Source: Caballeronia pedi
Lineage (GTDB): Bacteria > Pseudomonadota > Gammaproteobacteria > Burkholderiales > Burkholderiaceae
NCBI RefSeq assembly: GCF_001544915.2
Contig: NZ_FCOE02000041.1
Span: forward strand, 1-64,000
DNA: 64,000 nucleotides
Reading direction: 5' to 3'
Below are positions 42,532 through 52,132 of the stretch, in pieces (position 1 is the first letter of the stretch; each line of letters starts with the position of its first letter). Both the position numbers and the translations under genes were made by a program. The notes beneath the pieces were generated by a model that worked only from the letters and a program-made list of their open reading frames with translations, did not search any database and was not told the DNA's origin.

Positions 42532-43800
42532 ATGGAAACCACAGAGGACGCGCGCCGCTCAAAAGGTACGTACGTCCGGAACGTTGTCGGTGGTGCTCTG
42601 GGGATGGCGGTCGGGTTTGCCGCCGTCTTCATTGCGACCAACGGCGTGTTCATCCCATCGATAGTGCGTGATTTTCATTGGGGACGTGCTCAAGCTGCCC
42701 AGTCATATTCTGCGTCGATGCTTGGCCTTGCTCTAGTGAGTCCGCTCGTGGGCGTACTGATGGACCGCTTTGGAGTCAGGAAGGTCGTGTTCTCATCTGC
42801 GATTGTCTTCACGATGGCGATGTCGTGCATGGCGTTCCAGACTGGAAATACGGCCAGCTGGATCGCGCTCTCTCTCGTGATCGGTATGACTGGGGCGGCT
42901 ACGTCCGTGCTTGGTTATCTCGCGATACTCCCGCAATGGTTCGACCGACGGCTCGGGCTCGCGATCGGGATTGCGATGGTTGGATTTGGCATCGGAACGG
43001 TTGTCATGCCTGCGCTGTCAGCGTGGTTGATCGCTCACATCGGTTGGCGCCACGCCTATCAGGTGCTCGCCGTAATTTCTCTCGGTGGCGCGGCGGTCGC
43101 ATTTCTTTTGCTGCGCGAGAAGCCCGGCCTTCAACGCAAACTGCAGAGACACGCAGCAACCAGTGCCTCGATGGCAGGCGTCGGTCCGGTACGGCATCGC
43201 AAGCTGAAGGTGTTCTTGATTTGGGCCGGCGCTCTTTGCGCCTCGACTGCGGTTTTGTCCTTGGTTCCTCATCTGCCTGCGCTTCTGATGGATCGTGGAA
43301 TTCCGGCTTCCGACGCGGCACGATGTGCATCGCTGGTCGGGCTTGGGATTTTGATTGGTCGACTCACGTCCGGCCTTCTCGTCGATCGCATACACGCACC
43401 GTTCGTTGCCTGTCTTTATTTCGCTTCCGGTGCAATTGGCTTCATCTTGCTTCGGCAGATCGAATCTTATCAGGGAGCTTTGTTGGCGTCGGTTCTAGTC
43501 GGGCTTGCCATTGGTGCGGAAGGTGACCTTCTTTCCTATTTGACCCGTGCCTATCTGGGGATGGAAAAATTCGGACTGTTCTATGGGATTGTCTTCTCGG
43601 GGTATTCGCTTGGTGCGGTTTTCGGTCCCATGGCCACAGGGCATTACTTTGACGCCGCCAAGTCCTATGTGCTTCCGATGCAGATTGCCCCCGTGCTTCT
43701 GCTCGTCGCGGGAGTTCTCCTCTTGAGCCTCGGCCGCTATGCAAAGCCGGGGAGTCACGCGAACGAGTCATTGAGCACGGTCGCCGTCGCAAGCAAGTAA
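42532..43800 (+). CDS. MFS transporter (oxalate/formate antiporter-like)
   Basis: A 422-residue, twelve-helix MFS protein. GVLMDRFGVRKV between helices 2 and 3 is the family's conserved loop. The closest pattern is the monocarboxylate/OFA group (FIPSIVRDFHWGRAQ in helix 1). AAGGAGAC precedes the ATG. It lies 55 bases after the isomerase gene, and GC content drops slightly here. It probably imports the aromatic acid or ester degraded by the operon. Confidence 0.87.
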   Translation: METTEDARRSKGTYVRNVVGGALGMAVGFAAVFIATNGVFIPSIVRDFHWGRAQAAQSYSASMLGLALVSPLVGVLMDRFGVRKVVFSSAIVFTMAMSCMAFQTGNTASWIALSLVIGMTGAATSVLGYLAILPQWFDRRLGLAIGIAMVGFGIGTVVMPALSAWLIAHIGWRHAYQVLAVISLGGAAVAFLLLREKPGLQRKLQRHAATSASMAGVGPVRHRKLKVFLIWAGALCASTAVLSLVPHLPALLMDRGIPASDAARCASLVGLGILIGRLTSGLLVDRIHAPFVACLYFASGAIGFILLRQIESYQGALLASVLVGLAIGAEGDLLSYLTRAYLGMEKFGLFYGIVFSGYSLGAVFGPMATGHYFDAAKSYVLPMQIAPVLLLVAGVLLLSLGRYAKPGSHANESLSTVAVASK

Positions 43801-43873
43801 ATCCTCGCGAGGCGCGGGCGTTGCATCTTTGCTGGAACGCCCCGCCAAATCTGACGCTTTAAGGAATCTTCGA

Positions 43874-45055
43874 ATGCGCGAAGCCGTCATTGTCTCAACT
43901 GCACGCACTCCGATCGCCAAAGCTCATCGCGGCGAATTCAACATCACGCCGGGGCCAACTCTCGCGTCGTTCGCTGTACGCGCGGCGGTCGAACGGGCGA
44001 ACATTGACCCTTCGCTCATTGAGGACGCAATCCTTGGATGCGGCTACCCTGAGGGCACTACCGGACGAAACATTGCGCGCCAAGCTGTGATCCGCTCGGA
44101 ACTACCGCTGTCCATCGCGGGGACCACGATCAACCGCTTCTGTGCCTCTGGGCTCCAGGCGGTAGCAGTCGCGGCGGGGCGGATCGTCGTGGACGGCGCA
44201 TCCGCCGTGATCGCTGGCGGTCTCGAAAGTATCTCGGCAATTCGCACGCGCGAAGACGGAATAACGGGTCTGGATCCGTGGATCGTAGAGCGTAAGCCCG
44301 CGCTTTACATGTCGATGATCGAGACGGCAGATGTAGTCGCGAAGCGTTACGGGATTTCCCGTGAAGATCAGGATGCGTTCTCGGCGCAGAGTCAGAAACG
44401 AACTGAAGAAGCACAACTTGCAGGGCGCTTCAACGCAGAAATCGTATCGGTGACGACCACGATGGCTGTCACGGACAAGAATACTGGAGCTGTCGAAAAA
44501 CGCGAAGTGACAGTGTCGAGGGACACGTGCAACCGGCCCGATACCACCGCAGAATCGCTGACGAAGCTTGCTCCGGTGAACGGTCCGGATTGCTTCGTGA
44601 CAGCCAGAAACGCATCTCAACTGTCGGATGGCGCGTCAGCGTGTGTGCTTATGGAAGCACGCGAGGCCGAACGATTGGGATTACGACCTCTGGGCGCTTT
44701 CCGCGGGCTCGCACTCTCTGGCTGTGAACCGGACGAGATGGGAATCGGTCCAGTGTTCGCGGTACCGCGACTGCTCGCTCGCCATGGATTAAAAGTCGAT
44801 GACATCGGGTTGTGGGAACTGAACGAGGCGTTTGCGTCGCAGGCGTTGTACTGCGAGCGTCGACTTGAAATTGCATCGCAACGATTGAATGTCAACGGGG
44901 GAGCTATCGCAATCGGCCATCCCTTCGGCATGACCGGCGCACGTTTGGTAGGACACGCGCTGTTGGAAGGCCGTCGCCGGAGGGTTCGCTATGTTGTCGT
45001 CACGATGTGCATCGCCGGTGGGATGGGCGCCGCAGGTCTCTTTGAGGTTTACTGA
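43874..45055 (+). CDS. thiolase (acetyl-CoA acetyltransferase family)
   Basis: A 393-residue thiolase with nucleophile Cys90 in NRFCASGLQAV, the NEAFA motif, the His motif GHPFGMTGAR (usually GHPIGATGAR) and the second Cys in CIAGGMGAAG near the C-terminus. I use the ATG at 43874, which has AAGGA nine bases upstream, and not an earlier in-frame start at 43829. A thiolase in this operon implies a beta-ketoacyl-CoA intermediate, for instance from side-chain or post-ring-cleavage degradation. Confidence 0.9.
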   Translation: MREAVIVSTARTPIAKAHRGEFNITPGPTLASFAVRAAVERANIDPSLIEDAILGCGYPEGTTGRNIARQAVIRSELPLSIAGTTINRFCASGLQAVAVAAGRIVVDGASAVIAGGLESISAIRTREDGITGLDPWIVERKPALYMSMIETADVVAKRYGISREDQDAFSAQSQKRTEEAQLAGRFNAEIVSVTTTMAVTDKNTGAVEKREVTVSRDTCNRPDTTAESLTKLAPVNGPDCFVTARNASQLSDGASACVLMEAREAERLGLRPLGAFRGLALSGCEPDEMGIGPVFAVPRLLARHGLKVDDIGLWELNEAFASQALYCERRLEIASQRLNVNGGAIAIGHPFGMTGARLVGHALLEGRRRRVRYVVVTMCIAGGMGAAGLFEVY

Positions 45056-45058
45056 CTC

Positions 45059-45550
45059 ATGATGCCATCCTTCCAGACAGACGCGATCGTCGAGACAAGA
45101 AATGTATCGAGGAATACTAAGGATCTATTGAATCAATTCGACAGTCCTTTCGTAGATGGTCTCGGTATCGAGCGCGTGAAACGCTCAGCGGATGAGTGCG
45201 AGATCGTACTGCCCCTCAAACAGGCGCATCTGAATACATGGGAGATTGCACATGGCGGAATTAGTATGACCCTTTCGGACGTCGCCCTCGCGCTTGCGGC
45301 CTGTAGTGGGGCCGCCTCCGATACTGGCGTCGTCACCATGGAGCTAAAGGTAAGCTTCCTCCAACCGGGCCGCGAAATCCTCTATTCGAAAGGGCGCGTA
45401 CTACATCGTTTTCGAAGGATCGCGGATTGCGAAGGCGAGATTGTTGACGGAGAGGGGCGCTTGGTCGCCAAAGCTCTGGGCACGTTCAGGTATATCAAAA
45501 GAACGCCAGCCGTTGATCACATGCAACCAAGGACGTCCAAAGTGACGTAG
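45059..45550 (+). CDS. PaaI-type hotdog thioesterase
   Basis: A 163-residue PaaI-family thioesterase. The HGG segment (EIAHGGISMTLSDVALALA) is the family signature. Such enzymes clear stalled CoA esters in aromatic acid pathways. It begins four bases after the thiolase stop and closes the operon. It is the second hotdog thioesterase in the cluster, from a different subfamily than the one at 41245. Confidence 0.86.
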   Translation: MMPSFQTDAIVETRNVSRNTKDLLNQFDSPFVDGLGIERVKRSADECEIVLPLKQAHLNTWEIAHGGISMTLSDVALALAACSGAASDTGVVTMELKVSFLQPGREILYSKGRVLHRFRRIADCEGEIVDGEGRLVAKALGTFRYIKRTPAVDHMQPRTSKVT

Positions 45551-45901
45551 TAAACGGCCGGATAGCGTCATTGAAGTTCAATGACCGGTAAGGGTCGGAA
45601 GTGCTAGTTCGCCAAAATGCAGGCAGTTGCAGTCCTGCTGTCGACGCCGCCATGGCCGTGCCTTCGTGTGTGTCCATCCGAAGTAATCCCTAGTGCGCGC
45701 GGAAAGCCTCGCCGCGCGACTCGCAAGCACGCCCAACACGTTATTTGAGGCCGACGCCAACGCCCGCTGCGCCATTATTTGCAGATCGCGAATGTCGCAT
45801 TTGCCGAATCTGCCGTTCTGTTCGATTCACGCTTGAGTCAATCTCCTTTCCGTCGGCGCCACCTTGCGCGGCCGCCGCGGATTCTGACTCAGGAGACAAG
45901 G
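45551..45901. other. intergenic region with palindrome
   Basis: About 350 bases. It contains the 19-base palindrome at 45567 and a repeat-like AAGGGTCGGAAG block. No terminator with a T-tract is visible after the operon. Confidence 0.4.
45567..45585. repeat. 19-base perfect palindrome
   Basis: GTCATTGAA, centre G, TTCAATGAC. It starts 17 bases after the PaaI-type gene. Part of it (CATTGAAGTTC) and the following AAGGGTCGG recur at 33381-33420, so it is probably a dispersed repeat rather than an operator. Confidence 0.6.
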
Positions 45902-47179
45902 ATGAAATCGAACCGGTGGGATACGTCCTACGAATGGAGAGCCGTAACACTGCTCGGGCTTGGATTCGGTCTGGTGGGTCTCGACCGGTGGCTGATCGCG
46001 CCGCTCTTCCCATCGATCATGAAGGATCTGCATCTGACCGCGCAGGATGTCGGCAACTGCATCGGCATACTGGGTCTGTCATGGGGCGTGTTTGCCGCGC
46101 TGATGGGCGGCATCTCCGACAAGATCGGACGGCGCAAGGTGCTGATCCCCGCGATTCTCGCGTTTTCGCTGCTGTCGGGATTCTCGGGCGTCGCCGGTGG
46201 CCTCGCGAGCCTGCTCGCCATTCGTGCGCTGATGGGCGTGGCCGAAGGATCGTTCTGTCCGACGAGCTTCGCAGCGACCGCCGACGCGTCCCATCCGAAG
46301 CGGCGCGGCTTCAATCTCGGTCTGCAGCAAAGCGGCTTCGCGCTGTTCGGACTCGCGCTTTCACCGATCATCGCCACGCAATTGCTCACTGTGGTGACGT
46401 GGCGCTGGGTGTTCGCGCTCGTGTCCGTTCCCGGACTGATTCTCGGGCTCGCGATGTACTTCGTGATTCGCGAACCGCGCACGACCAGTGAGGCGTCCCT
46501 CGACGACCGGCCGGCGCAAAGCGCCGCGCGGCCCGCGCAGGACAACTGGCGCGACGTCCTGAAAAGCCGCAACATTCCCGTCGCGATGGTCGCGCTCTTC
46601 TGCGCGATGACGGGCGTCTTCGTGCTCGGCGCGATGCTGCCGCTCTATCTCACCGATTACCTTTCGCTGGATACGCAGCGCATGGGCATCGTCTTATCGG
46701 CGATCGGCTTCGGCGGTTTCGTCGGGCAGTTCGGCCTGCCGGGACTCTCTGATTTCATCGGCCGGCGTTTCGCGAGCATCGCCGGTTTTGCGGGCACGGC
46801 GATCATGCTGTACGTGTTCCGCGGCCTCGGTGCGCAGCCCCTCATTCTGTTCATCGTGCTGTTCGTCGCAGCGTTCTTTACGCTGGGTCTCGTCGCGCTG
46901 CTCTCGGGACCGATCGCGACGGAGGCGGCGCCCATCGGCATGGTGTCGACGGCCATCGGCATCGTGGTGGGCGCGGGCGAAATCTTCGGCGGCGGGGTGG
47001 CGCCCGCGCTCGCCGGGCTCGTCGCCACTAAGTTCGGAATCCATAATATTATATGGTTGCCGATTTTCGCGGTGCTGCTCGGTGTCGGCGTGAGCCTGCT
47101 GCTGGAAGAAACCGCGCCCGCCAAGGTGCGCCGCAATGCGCAGACGATGGCGCTGAGCGGAAGCGAGCAGCCCGAGTAA
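45902..47179 (+). CDS. MFS transporter
   Basis: A 425-residue twelve-helix MFS protein with DRWLIAPLFPSI in helix 1 and the conserved loop GGISDKIGRRKVLIPA. The ATG at 45902 follows GGAGACAAGG. It is paired with a LysR gene 67 bases downstream in the same direction, which may control it. Substrate unknown; relatives import small organic acids. GC rises again compared with the preceding operon, marking a module boundary. Confidence 0.86.
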   Translation: MKSNRWDTSYEWRAVTLLGLGFGLVGLDRWLIAPLFPSIMKDLHLTAQDVGNCIGILGLSWGVFAALMGGISDKIGRRKVLIPAILAFSLLSGFSGVAGGLASLLAIRALMGVAEGSFCPTSFAATADASHPKRRGFNLGLQQSGFALFGLALSPIIATQLLTVVTWRWVFALVSVPGLILGLAMYFVIREPRTTSEASLDDRPAQSAARPAQDNWRDVLKSRNIPVAMVALFCAMTGVFVLGAMLPLYLTDYLSLDTQRMGIVLSAIGFGGFVGQFGLPGLSDFIGRRFASIAGFAGTAIMLYVFRGLGAQPLILFIVLFVAAFFTLGLVALLSGPIATEAAPIGMVSTAIGIVVGAGEIFGGGVAPALAGLVATKFGIHNIIWLPIFAVLLGVGVSLLLEETAPAKVRRNAQTMALSGSEQPE

Positions 47180-47246
47180 GCATGGCGCCGTGCGCGCCGC
47201 TGCTGCGGATACACTGACATGCTGGACCCGTTCGAAAGGAACCAGC

Positions 47247-48176
47247 ATGGATCGTTTTCTCAGCATCGAGGCCTTCGTGCGGGTGGCGGAAACCAGCAGC
47301 TTCGCGGAGGCGGCACGGCAGCTCGGCGTCACCGGGTCGGTGGTCACCAACCGCATCCAGCAACTCGAACGGTTCCTCAATGCGCCGCTGTTTCACCGCA
47401 GCACGCGCCACGTGCGGCTGTCCGATGTCGGCGAGGCGTTCTATCGCGACTGCGCCGAAGTGGTGGGGCGGGTCAACGAACTGACCGACCAGATGCGCGA
47501 ACTGCGCGCGACGCCCACCGGGCGCCTGCGCGTCCAGATGCTGCCGGGCTTCGCGCTCGGCCACTTCGGCGCGTCGCTGGCCGAATTCAACCGGCGATAT
47601 CCCGGCATCCAGCTCGACGTGATCGTCAATGATCGCGTCGTCGATCCTATCGAAGAAGGCTTCGACGTCGCGTTTCAAATCTTCCCGGCCATCTCCGATT
47701 CGCTGATCGAACGGCGACTCTTCACCGTGCGGCGGCTGTTCTGCGCCGCGCCTTCGTATGTGAGCGAGCACGGTGCGCCGCAGCATCCGCGCGATCTCCT
47801 CGCGCACAGGACGGCGCTGTATTCCGGTTATCCGTCGCGCAATCGCTGGACGATGACGCGCGGCGATGAAGTCGTCGCGCTCGAACTGCCCGGCATCATA
47901 CGCTCCAATTCCGTTCATCTGCTGCACGACTATGCGCTGACCGGCGGCGGCATCGTCTGCCTGCCGACGCTTGTGGCGAGCACGTCGTTGTTGGAAGGCT
48001 CGCTCGTGCCCATTCTCGCGGACTATGTGCTCTCCCCGATGAACTTCGCCGCCGTTTATCCCGAGACGCAACGTCAGGGGCTCAAGGTGAAGGCGCTGGT
48101 CGAGTTCCTCGCTGAGCAGGTGAGCCCCGAGCCCGCGTGGGACGTGCCGCTGATCGAGCGTGGATGGGTGAAGTAG
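47247..48176 (+). CDS. LysR family transcriptional regulator
   Basis: A 309-residue LysR regulator. The helix-turn-helix reads SSFAEAARQLGVTGSVVTNR and the effector domain is of normal length (IQLDVIVNDRVVDPIEEGFD). AAAGGAACC precedes the ATG at 47247. It follows the MFS gene, possibly co-transcribed, an unusual arrangement for LysR genes, which are mostly divergent. Confidence 0.87.
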   Translation: MDRFLSIEAFVRVAETSSFAEAARQLGVTGSVVTNRIQQLERFLNAPLFHRSTRHVRLSDVGEAFYRDCAEVVGRVNELTDQMRELRATPTGRLRVQMLPGFALGHFGASLAEFNRRYPGIQLDVIVNDRVVDPIEEGFDVAFQIFPAISDSLIERRLFTVRRLFCAAPSYVSEHGAPQHPRDLLAHRTALYSGYPSRNRWTMTRGDEVVALELPGIIRSNSVHLLHDYALTGGGIVCLPTLVASTSLLEGSLVPILADYVLSPMNFAAVYPETQRQGLKVKALVEFLAEQVSPEPAWDVPLIERGWVK

Positions 48177-48798
48177 GCTACATCGAGCAACCGATTCCCT
48201 GGCAGCCGGCACGGCGACGGTGACCAAGAACGTCACCTTTGTGGAACATTCATCGATCTGACGCTCTCGGCCAAGAAGGAACCTTCATCTGCAGTGTCGC
48301 GTGGACATTCAGAAGGCGGCTCCTCAACGCCAACGGACACTCAAACACGATACAACGGCGTCGCCTTATAGCGGATAAAGCCGCGCCCGATCGGCTAGAT
48401 GGCTTCATCGACGCAAGTCAGCGTTTCCGATTCCTGGGAATGCACATCTCGCGCGCTTTCAGTGACTGACCAGCGTCCGAACTGCACCCTAGGAGCCCAT
48501 CATGCACGATAGGTGGTTCCGATGAGGTATGCCTCTGCCCTTGCGCCAAGCCTTTCGAAGCGGTGCTGGCCCTCATCTCACGCCTCACGCCAAACTCCCC
48601 ACCAATTAATATTATCTATTTTAACCGCATATCGATAGATTTAAACATCTGTAGATGTCGCGATTTTTCGATTATCGCTTCAGGTTTGGAGATGCTTCAC
48701 GTTCGCGTTTCAGCGCGACGATCGGTAGGGCGGTTAATAGCTGCATAGAGTTGATGCGGGAGTTCTCAACAGGAGAAACCATTCCTTGGAGCAACAAC
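48177..48798. other. intergenic region with dispersed repeat
   Basis: About 620 bases without a supported gene; AT content rises around 48590-48660, just upstream of the DUF1254 gene and probably containing its promoter. Confidence 0.4.
48251..48289 (+). repeat. dispersed repeat, 39 bases, also at 57315
   Basis: The segment beginning CATCGATCTGACGCTCTCGG matches 57315-57353 at about 32 of 39 positions, including the uninterrupted block CGCTCTCGGCCA. Confidence 0.55.
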
Positions 48799-50287
48799 AT
48801 GTTTGCAGCGATGAAATGGCAGATGGCGACTTGCCTCCTGGCGGGCGCTGTGTGTTGCACCTCTGACCTGGGCGCAGAGCGACGCAACGACCTCGCCGCT
48901 CATGAAGCAGATCAACAACGGCAACTGGCTCGATGCCAAAGAGGCCGAAAGCCTGCGCGATGAACTCGTCTATCAGCGCGCCGTCTATGCCTACATGACG
49001 ATGCTGCCGGCCCTCAACGTGATCGGCATGCGCGATGGCTCGGAGAAGGCTTTTGGCGGCGGGTACAACGTACTGCCGATCTGGAAGCAGCGCATGGACT
49101 CGCGCACCATGGTGCCCACGCCGAACGCGGACGTAATTTACTCGATGAGCTATCTCGACCTGAAGAAGACCGGTCCGCTTGTCGTGAAAGCGCCGCCGAA
49201 CGTTATCGGCATGTTCACGGATTTCTTCCAGCGCACGATCACCGACGTAGGAGCGATTGGCCCGGACCGCGCCCGCGGCGGGCTGTACCTGTTGCTGCCG
49301 CCGGACTACACCGGGCCGATTCCGGCCAGTTACTTCGCGTTCAAGTCATCGACCTATAACGTCTTCCTGTTCTTCCGCACGATCATGGCTAAGGGTGACG
49401 GCAAGCCGGACCCCACGCCCGCCGTGAAGGCGGCCGAATCTACCCGCGTCTATCCGCTGTGGGCTACGGAGAAGGAAATCAAACCGATGGAGTTCCCCGA
49501 CGCGAGCGGTAAGCGCGTGAACATGATGTATCCGACCGATCAGGCGTACTGGACCAAGCTCAAGGAGTTCGTCGACTACGAGCCGGTTTCGGCGATCGAT
49601 CCGGAGTTGCGCGGCGTGCTCGCGTCGATCGGCATCGTCAAGGGCGAGCCGTTCAAGCCGGACAGCCATCAACAGACGGCGCTCCAGAAAGCGATTCAGA
49701 CTGCGCCGAAGATGATCATCGCGCTGCGTCAGCTCGGTCGTGACGACGGTCGCAATCGCTATTACAAGGACCGTCAATGGGAAACCGCATGGGCCGGCGG
49801 CACGGCTGACTGGATGCAGGAAAGTTATCTGGACGTAAACCAGCGCGCCGGCTTTTTTCAGTACGCGTACTCGTCCGCGCCGGCAATGGTCATGAAGACG
49901 ACGGGCGCGGGCTCGAAGTATCCCTACACCGCGCGCGACGGCAGCGGCAATCTTCTCAACGGCTCGAACACCTACAAGCTGCGTTTGCCGCCCAACGCGC
50001 CCGCGGCATTGTTCTGGGCCGTCACGGCCTACAACGTGACCGACGGCACCATGCCGGAAACGCCACAACTGCTGCCGTCGACGAACGGTTACTACGACAT
50101 TCCGAAGCAGACAGACGGTTCCATCGAAATTTGGTTCGGTCCGCAAAAGCCGCAGGATGTGGCGGATGCGGCTTTCATCCAAACCGTTCCCGGCCGGGCT
50201 TTCCTCGTGGCGCTGCGGCTGTACGGCGCCGAAGACGCTTTCTACGACCAGACCTGGAAGCCCGACGATATCGCACGCGTGAAGTAG
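48799..50287 (+). pseudogene. DUF1254/DUF1214 protein with frameshifted signal peptide
   Basis: A secreted DUF1254-type protein whose signal peptide and mature part are in different frames. From the ATG at 48799 (GGAG seven bases upstream) the frame gives MKWQMATCLLAGAVC, a good signal core, then leaves homology. The mature frame shows CVAPLTWAQSDATTSPLMK, a natural continuation with an AQ cleavage site, and runs intact to 50287 (461 residues from its first Met at 48902). The shift lies in GTGTGTTG near 48849. Starting at 48902 gives a protein without export signal or ribosome site. Function of the domain is unknown. Either a real lesion, slippage or a sequencing error. Confidence 0.75.
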
Positions 50288-50325
50288 CCGGACCTCCGAC
50301 ACGGTATGCATGGAGAGACAGGAAA

Positions 50326-51855
50326 ATGAGCGATCAGGACGACGTGAACGCCTCCCGACGCAACCTCACGCTGATGGGCGCGGCTCTGCCGCTCGCCTGT
50401 GCAGCACTGTCGACGCTGCCGCGGAGTGCAGCCGCTGCGAACACGAAGGGCGGTGCAGCGGCGAAAACAGATTCGACCGCGATTCCGGCTGAGTCCGAAA
50501 CGATGCCGCCACCCGGTTTGCTCATGCACCCCGGATACGTTCAGGTGATCGCCCGCATGGCCTATGTGTGGGGCTGGCCGATGGTGAACATGCTGAACCG
50601 CAACGCACGCATCACGCAGGCGCCGCACCCCGGGCTCATCAACGGCGTTTTGCCGGCGGCGCCGCGCGGACAGGTGGGCATGCTGCACGATTACATCGAT
50701 CCCGCCGAAACCTTCGTGACCTGCCCGAATCAAGATGTGGTCTACGGGCTCGGCTTTTTCTCGCTCGACGAGGAACCGGTGGTCGCGCAGGTGCCCGATT
50801 TCGGCAGCCGCTTCTGGGTCTACGCACTGTACGACGCGCGGACCAACCAGTTCGGGCATCTCGGCAAGCCCTACAAGTCACGGCCGGGCTTTTATCTGCT
50901 CGTGGGACCCAACTGGAAAGGCTCGAAGCCTGCGGGCATCACGTCGGTCATCAGATGCCCGACTGCGCTTGCCAACGCCATTCCGCGCGTGTTCCAGAAC
51001 GACACGCCAGAGGATAAGCAGGCGATTCAGGCGGTGCTCAACCACATCGTCTTCTATCCGCTGAAGCAATTCGATGGCCGCAAGAAGACGATCGACTGGA
51101 GCCAGGCACCCACCATCCCGGGACCGCAAGGCGATGGCGGCGGGGAAACGAAGTGGGTCATTCCGGAGAAGTTTTTCGATGAGTTAGATCAGGTGCTCGA
51201 TACCCTTGCGCCGTTGCCCGGAGAGGAAGCGCTCTACGCTCAGTTCAGGTCGATGATGGAGGCGGCGAAGCGCGATCCCGAGATCCAGAAGCTCCTGGTT
51301 TCAACGGCCGTCGATACGGAACGGAATGTCATCGCGCCTTTCTTCGAATGGCGGCATAACGGACTGCAGGCGGGAAACAACTGGAACCGCTCGACGAACA
51401 ATGCGCAGACCGGCTTCGACTATTTCGATCGGACGGGCACCGCCAAGTCCAACATGTTCGACAACCGGCCCAACGAGACGCAATACTTCTACACGGACTT
51501 CGACGATACGGGCGCGGCCCTCGACGGCGCGAACACGTACGCGATCGAATTCGCAAAAGAGCAGGAGCCTCCCGTCAACGGCTTCTGGTCGCTGACGCTC
51601 TATAACGACAAGCATCTTTTCCACCCCAATGACCTCAAGCGCTATTCGCTAGGCACGAAAAATACGACACTGAAGCGCAATCCGGATGGTTCGCTGACGC
51701 TCTACGCCGGCTCGAAGTCGCCGGGCACCGAGCGCGAATCCAACTGGTTACCCGCGCCAGCCGGCACGTTCTCGCTGTATATCCGGGCGTATTGGGGGCA
51801 ACAGCCGATTCTGAACGGCTCGTGGAAGCCACCGAAGGTTCGGAAGTCGGGGTGA
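50326..51855 (+). CDS. DUF1254/DUF1214 protein, Tat-exported
   Basis: A 509-residue DUF1254-family protein paralogous to the preceding one (shared HPGYVQVIARMAYVWGWPMV-type N-terminus and a C-terminal FWSLTLYN... region typical of DUF1214). The N-terminus carries a twin-arginine signal (NASRRNLTLMGAALPLA), so export to the periplasm by Tat is expected. The ATG at 50326 follows GAGACAGGAAA. The two genes are 38 bases apart and co-directional. Biochemical function of the family is not established. Confidence 0.87.
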   Translation: MSDQDDVNASRRNLTLMGAALPLACAALSTLPRSAAAANTKGGAAAKTDSTAIPAESETMPPPGLLMHPGYVQVIARMAYVWGWPMVNMLNRNARITQAPHPGLINGVLPAAPRGQVGMLHDYIDPAETFVTCPNQDVVYGLGFFSLDEEPVVAQVPDFGSRFWVYALYDARTNQFGHLGKPYKSRPGFYLLVGPNWKGSKPAGITSVIRCPTALANAIPRVFQNDTPEDKQAIQAVLNHIVFYPLKQFDGRKKTIDWSQAPTIPGPQGDGGGETKWVIPEKFFDELDQVLDTLAPLPGEEALYAQFRSMMEAAKRDPEIQKLLVSTAVDTERNVIAPFFEWRHNGLQAGNNWNRSTNNAQTGFDYFDRTGTAKSNMFDNRPNETQYFYTDFDDTGAALDGANTYAIEFAKEQEPPVNGFWSLTLYNDKHLFHPNDLKRYSLGTKNTTLKRNPDGSLTLYAGSKSPGTERESNWLPAPAGTFSLYIRAYWGQQPILNGSWKPPKVRKSG

Positions 51856-52132
51856 GCCCTCGACGCAACCGCACACGACGGCAGTACACCAGAACGCTAG
51901 TACGACGCAGATTGCGACGATTCAATGTCTGTTGCTAAATTGTTTTCCGACGTCGTGGTGGTCTTAACCCGAGCGGCCGCCGAGGGTCGCTCCGCGTCGG
52001 ACAGCCGGCGGTTTGCAGAGGTGCTCCGCTTACGTCAGGTCGCTATACTCCAACTCGAGCAGGTCCTGAACATGCATCAAGATCTCCTGCCCTTCGATAG
52101 CTTCCGTTAGTTTGGGGTGACTTTTTACGACT

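Noticed and set aside
43800..43850. Imperfect GGGCGTT / AACGCCC stem between the MFS and thiolase genes as an operon terminator
   Set aside because: Short stem with a large loop and no T run; the thiolase and PaaI genes are more likely in the same transcript.
47049..48236. 395-codon reverse frame over the LysR gene
   Set aside because: Shadow of the LysR gene at 47247; composition is not protein-like.
51925..52110. 61-codon frame between the DUF1254 and MBL genes
   Set aside because: The sequence is mildly protein-like, but there is no ribosome site, no family and no overlap with a neighbour.
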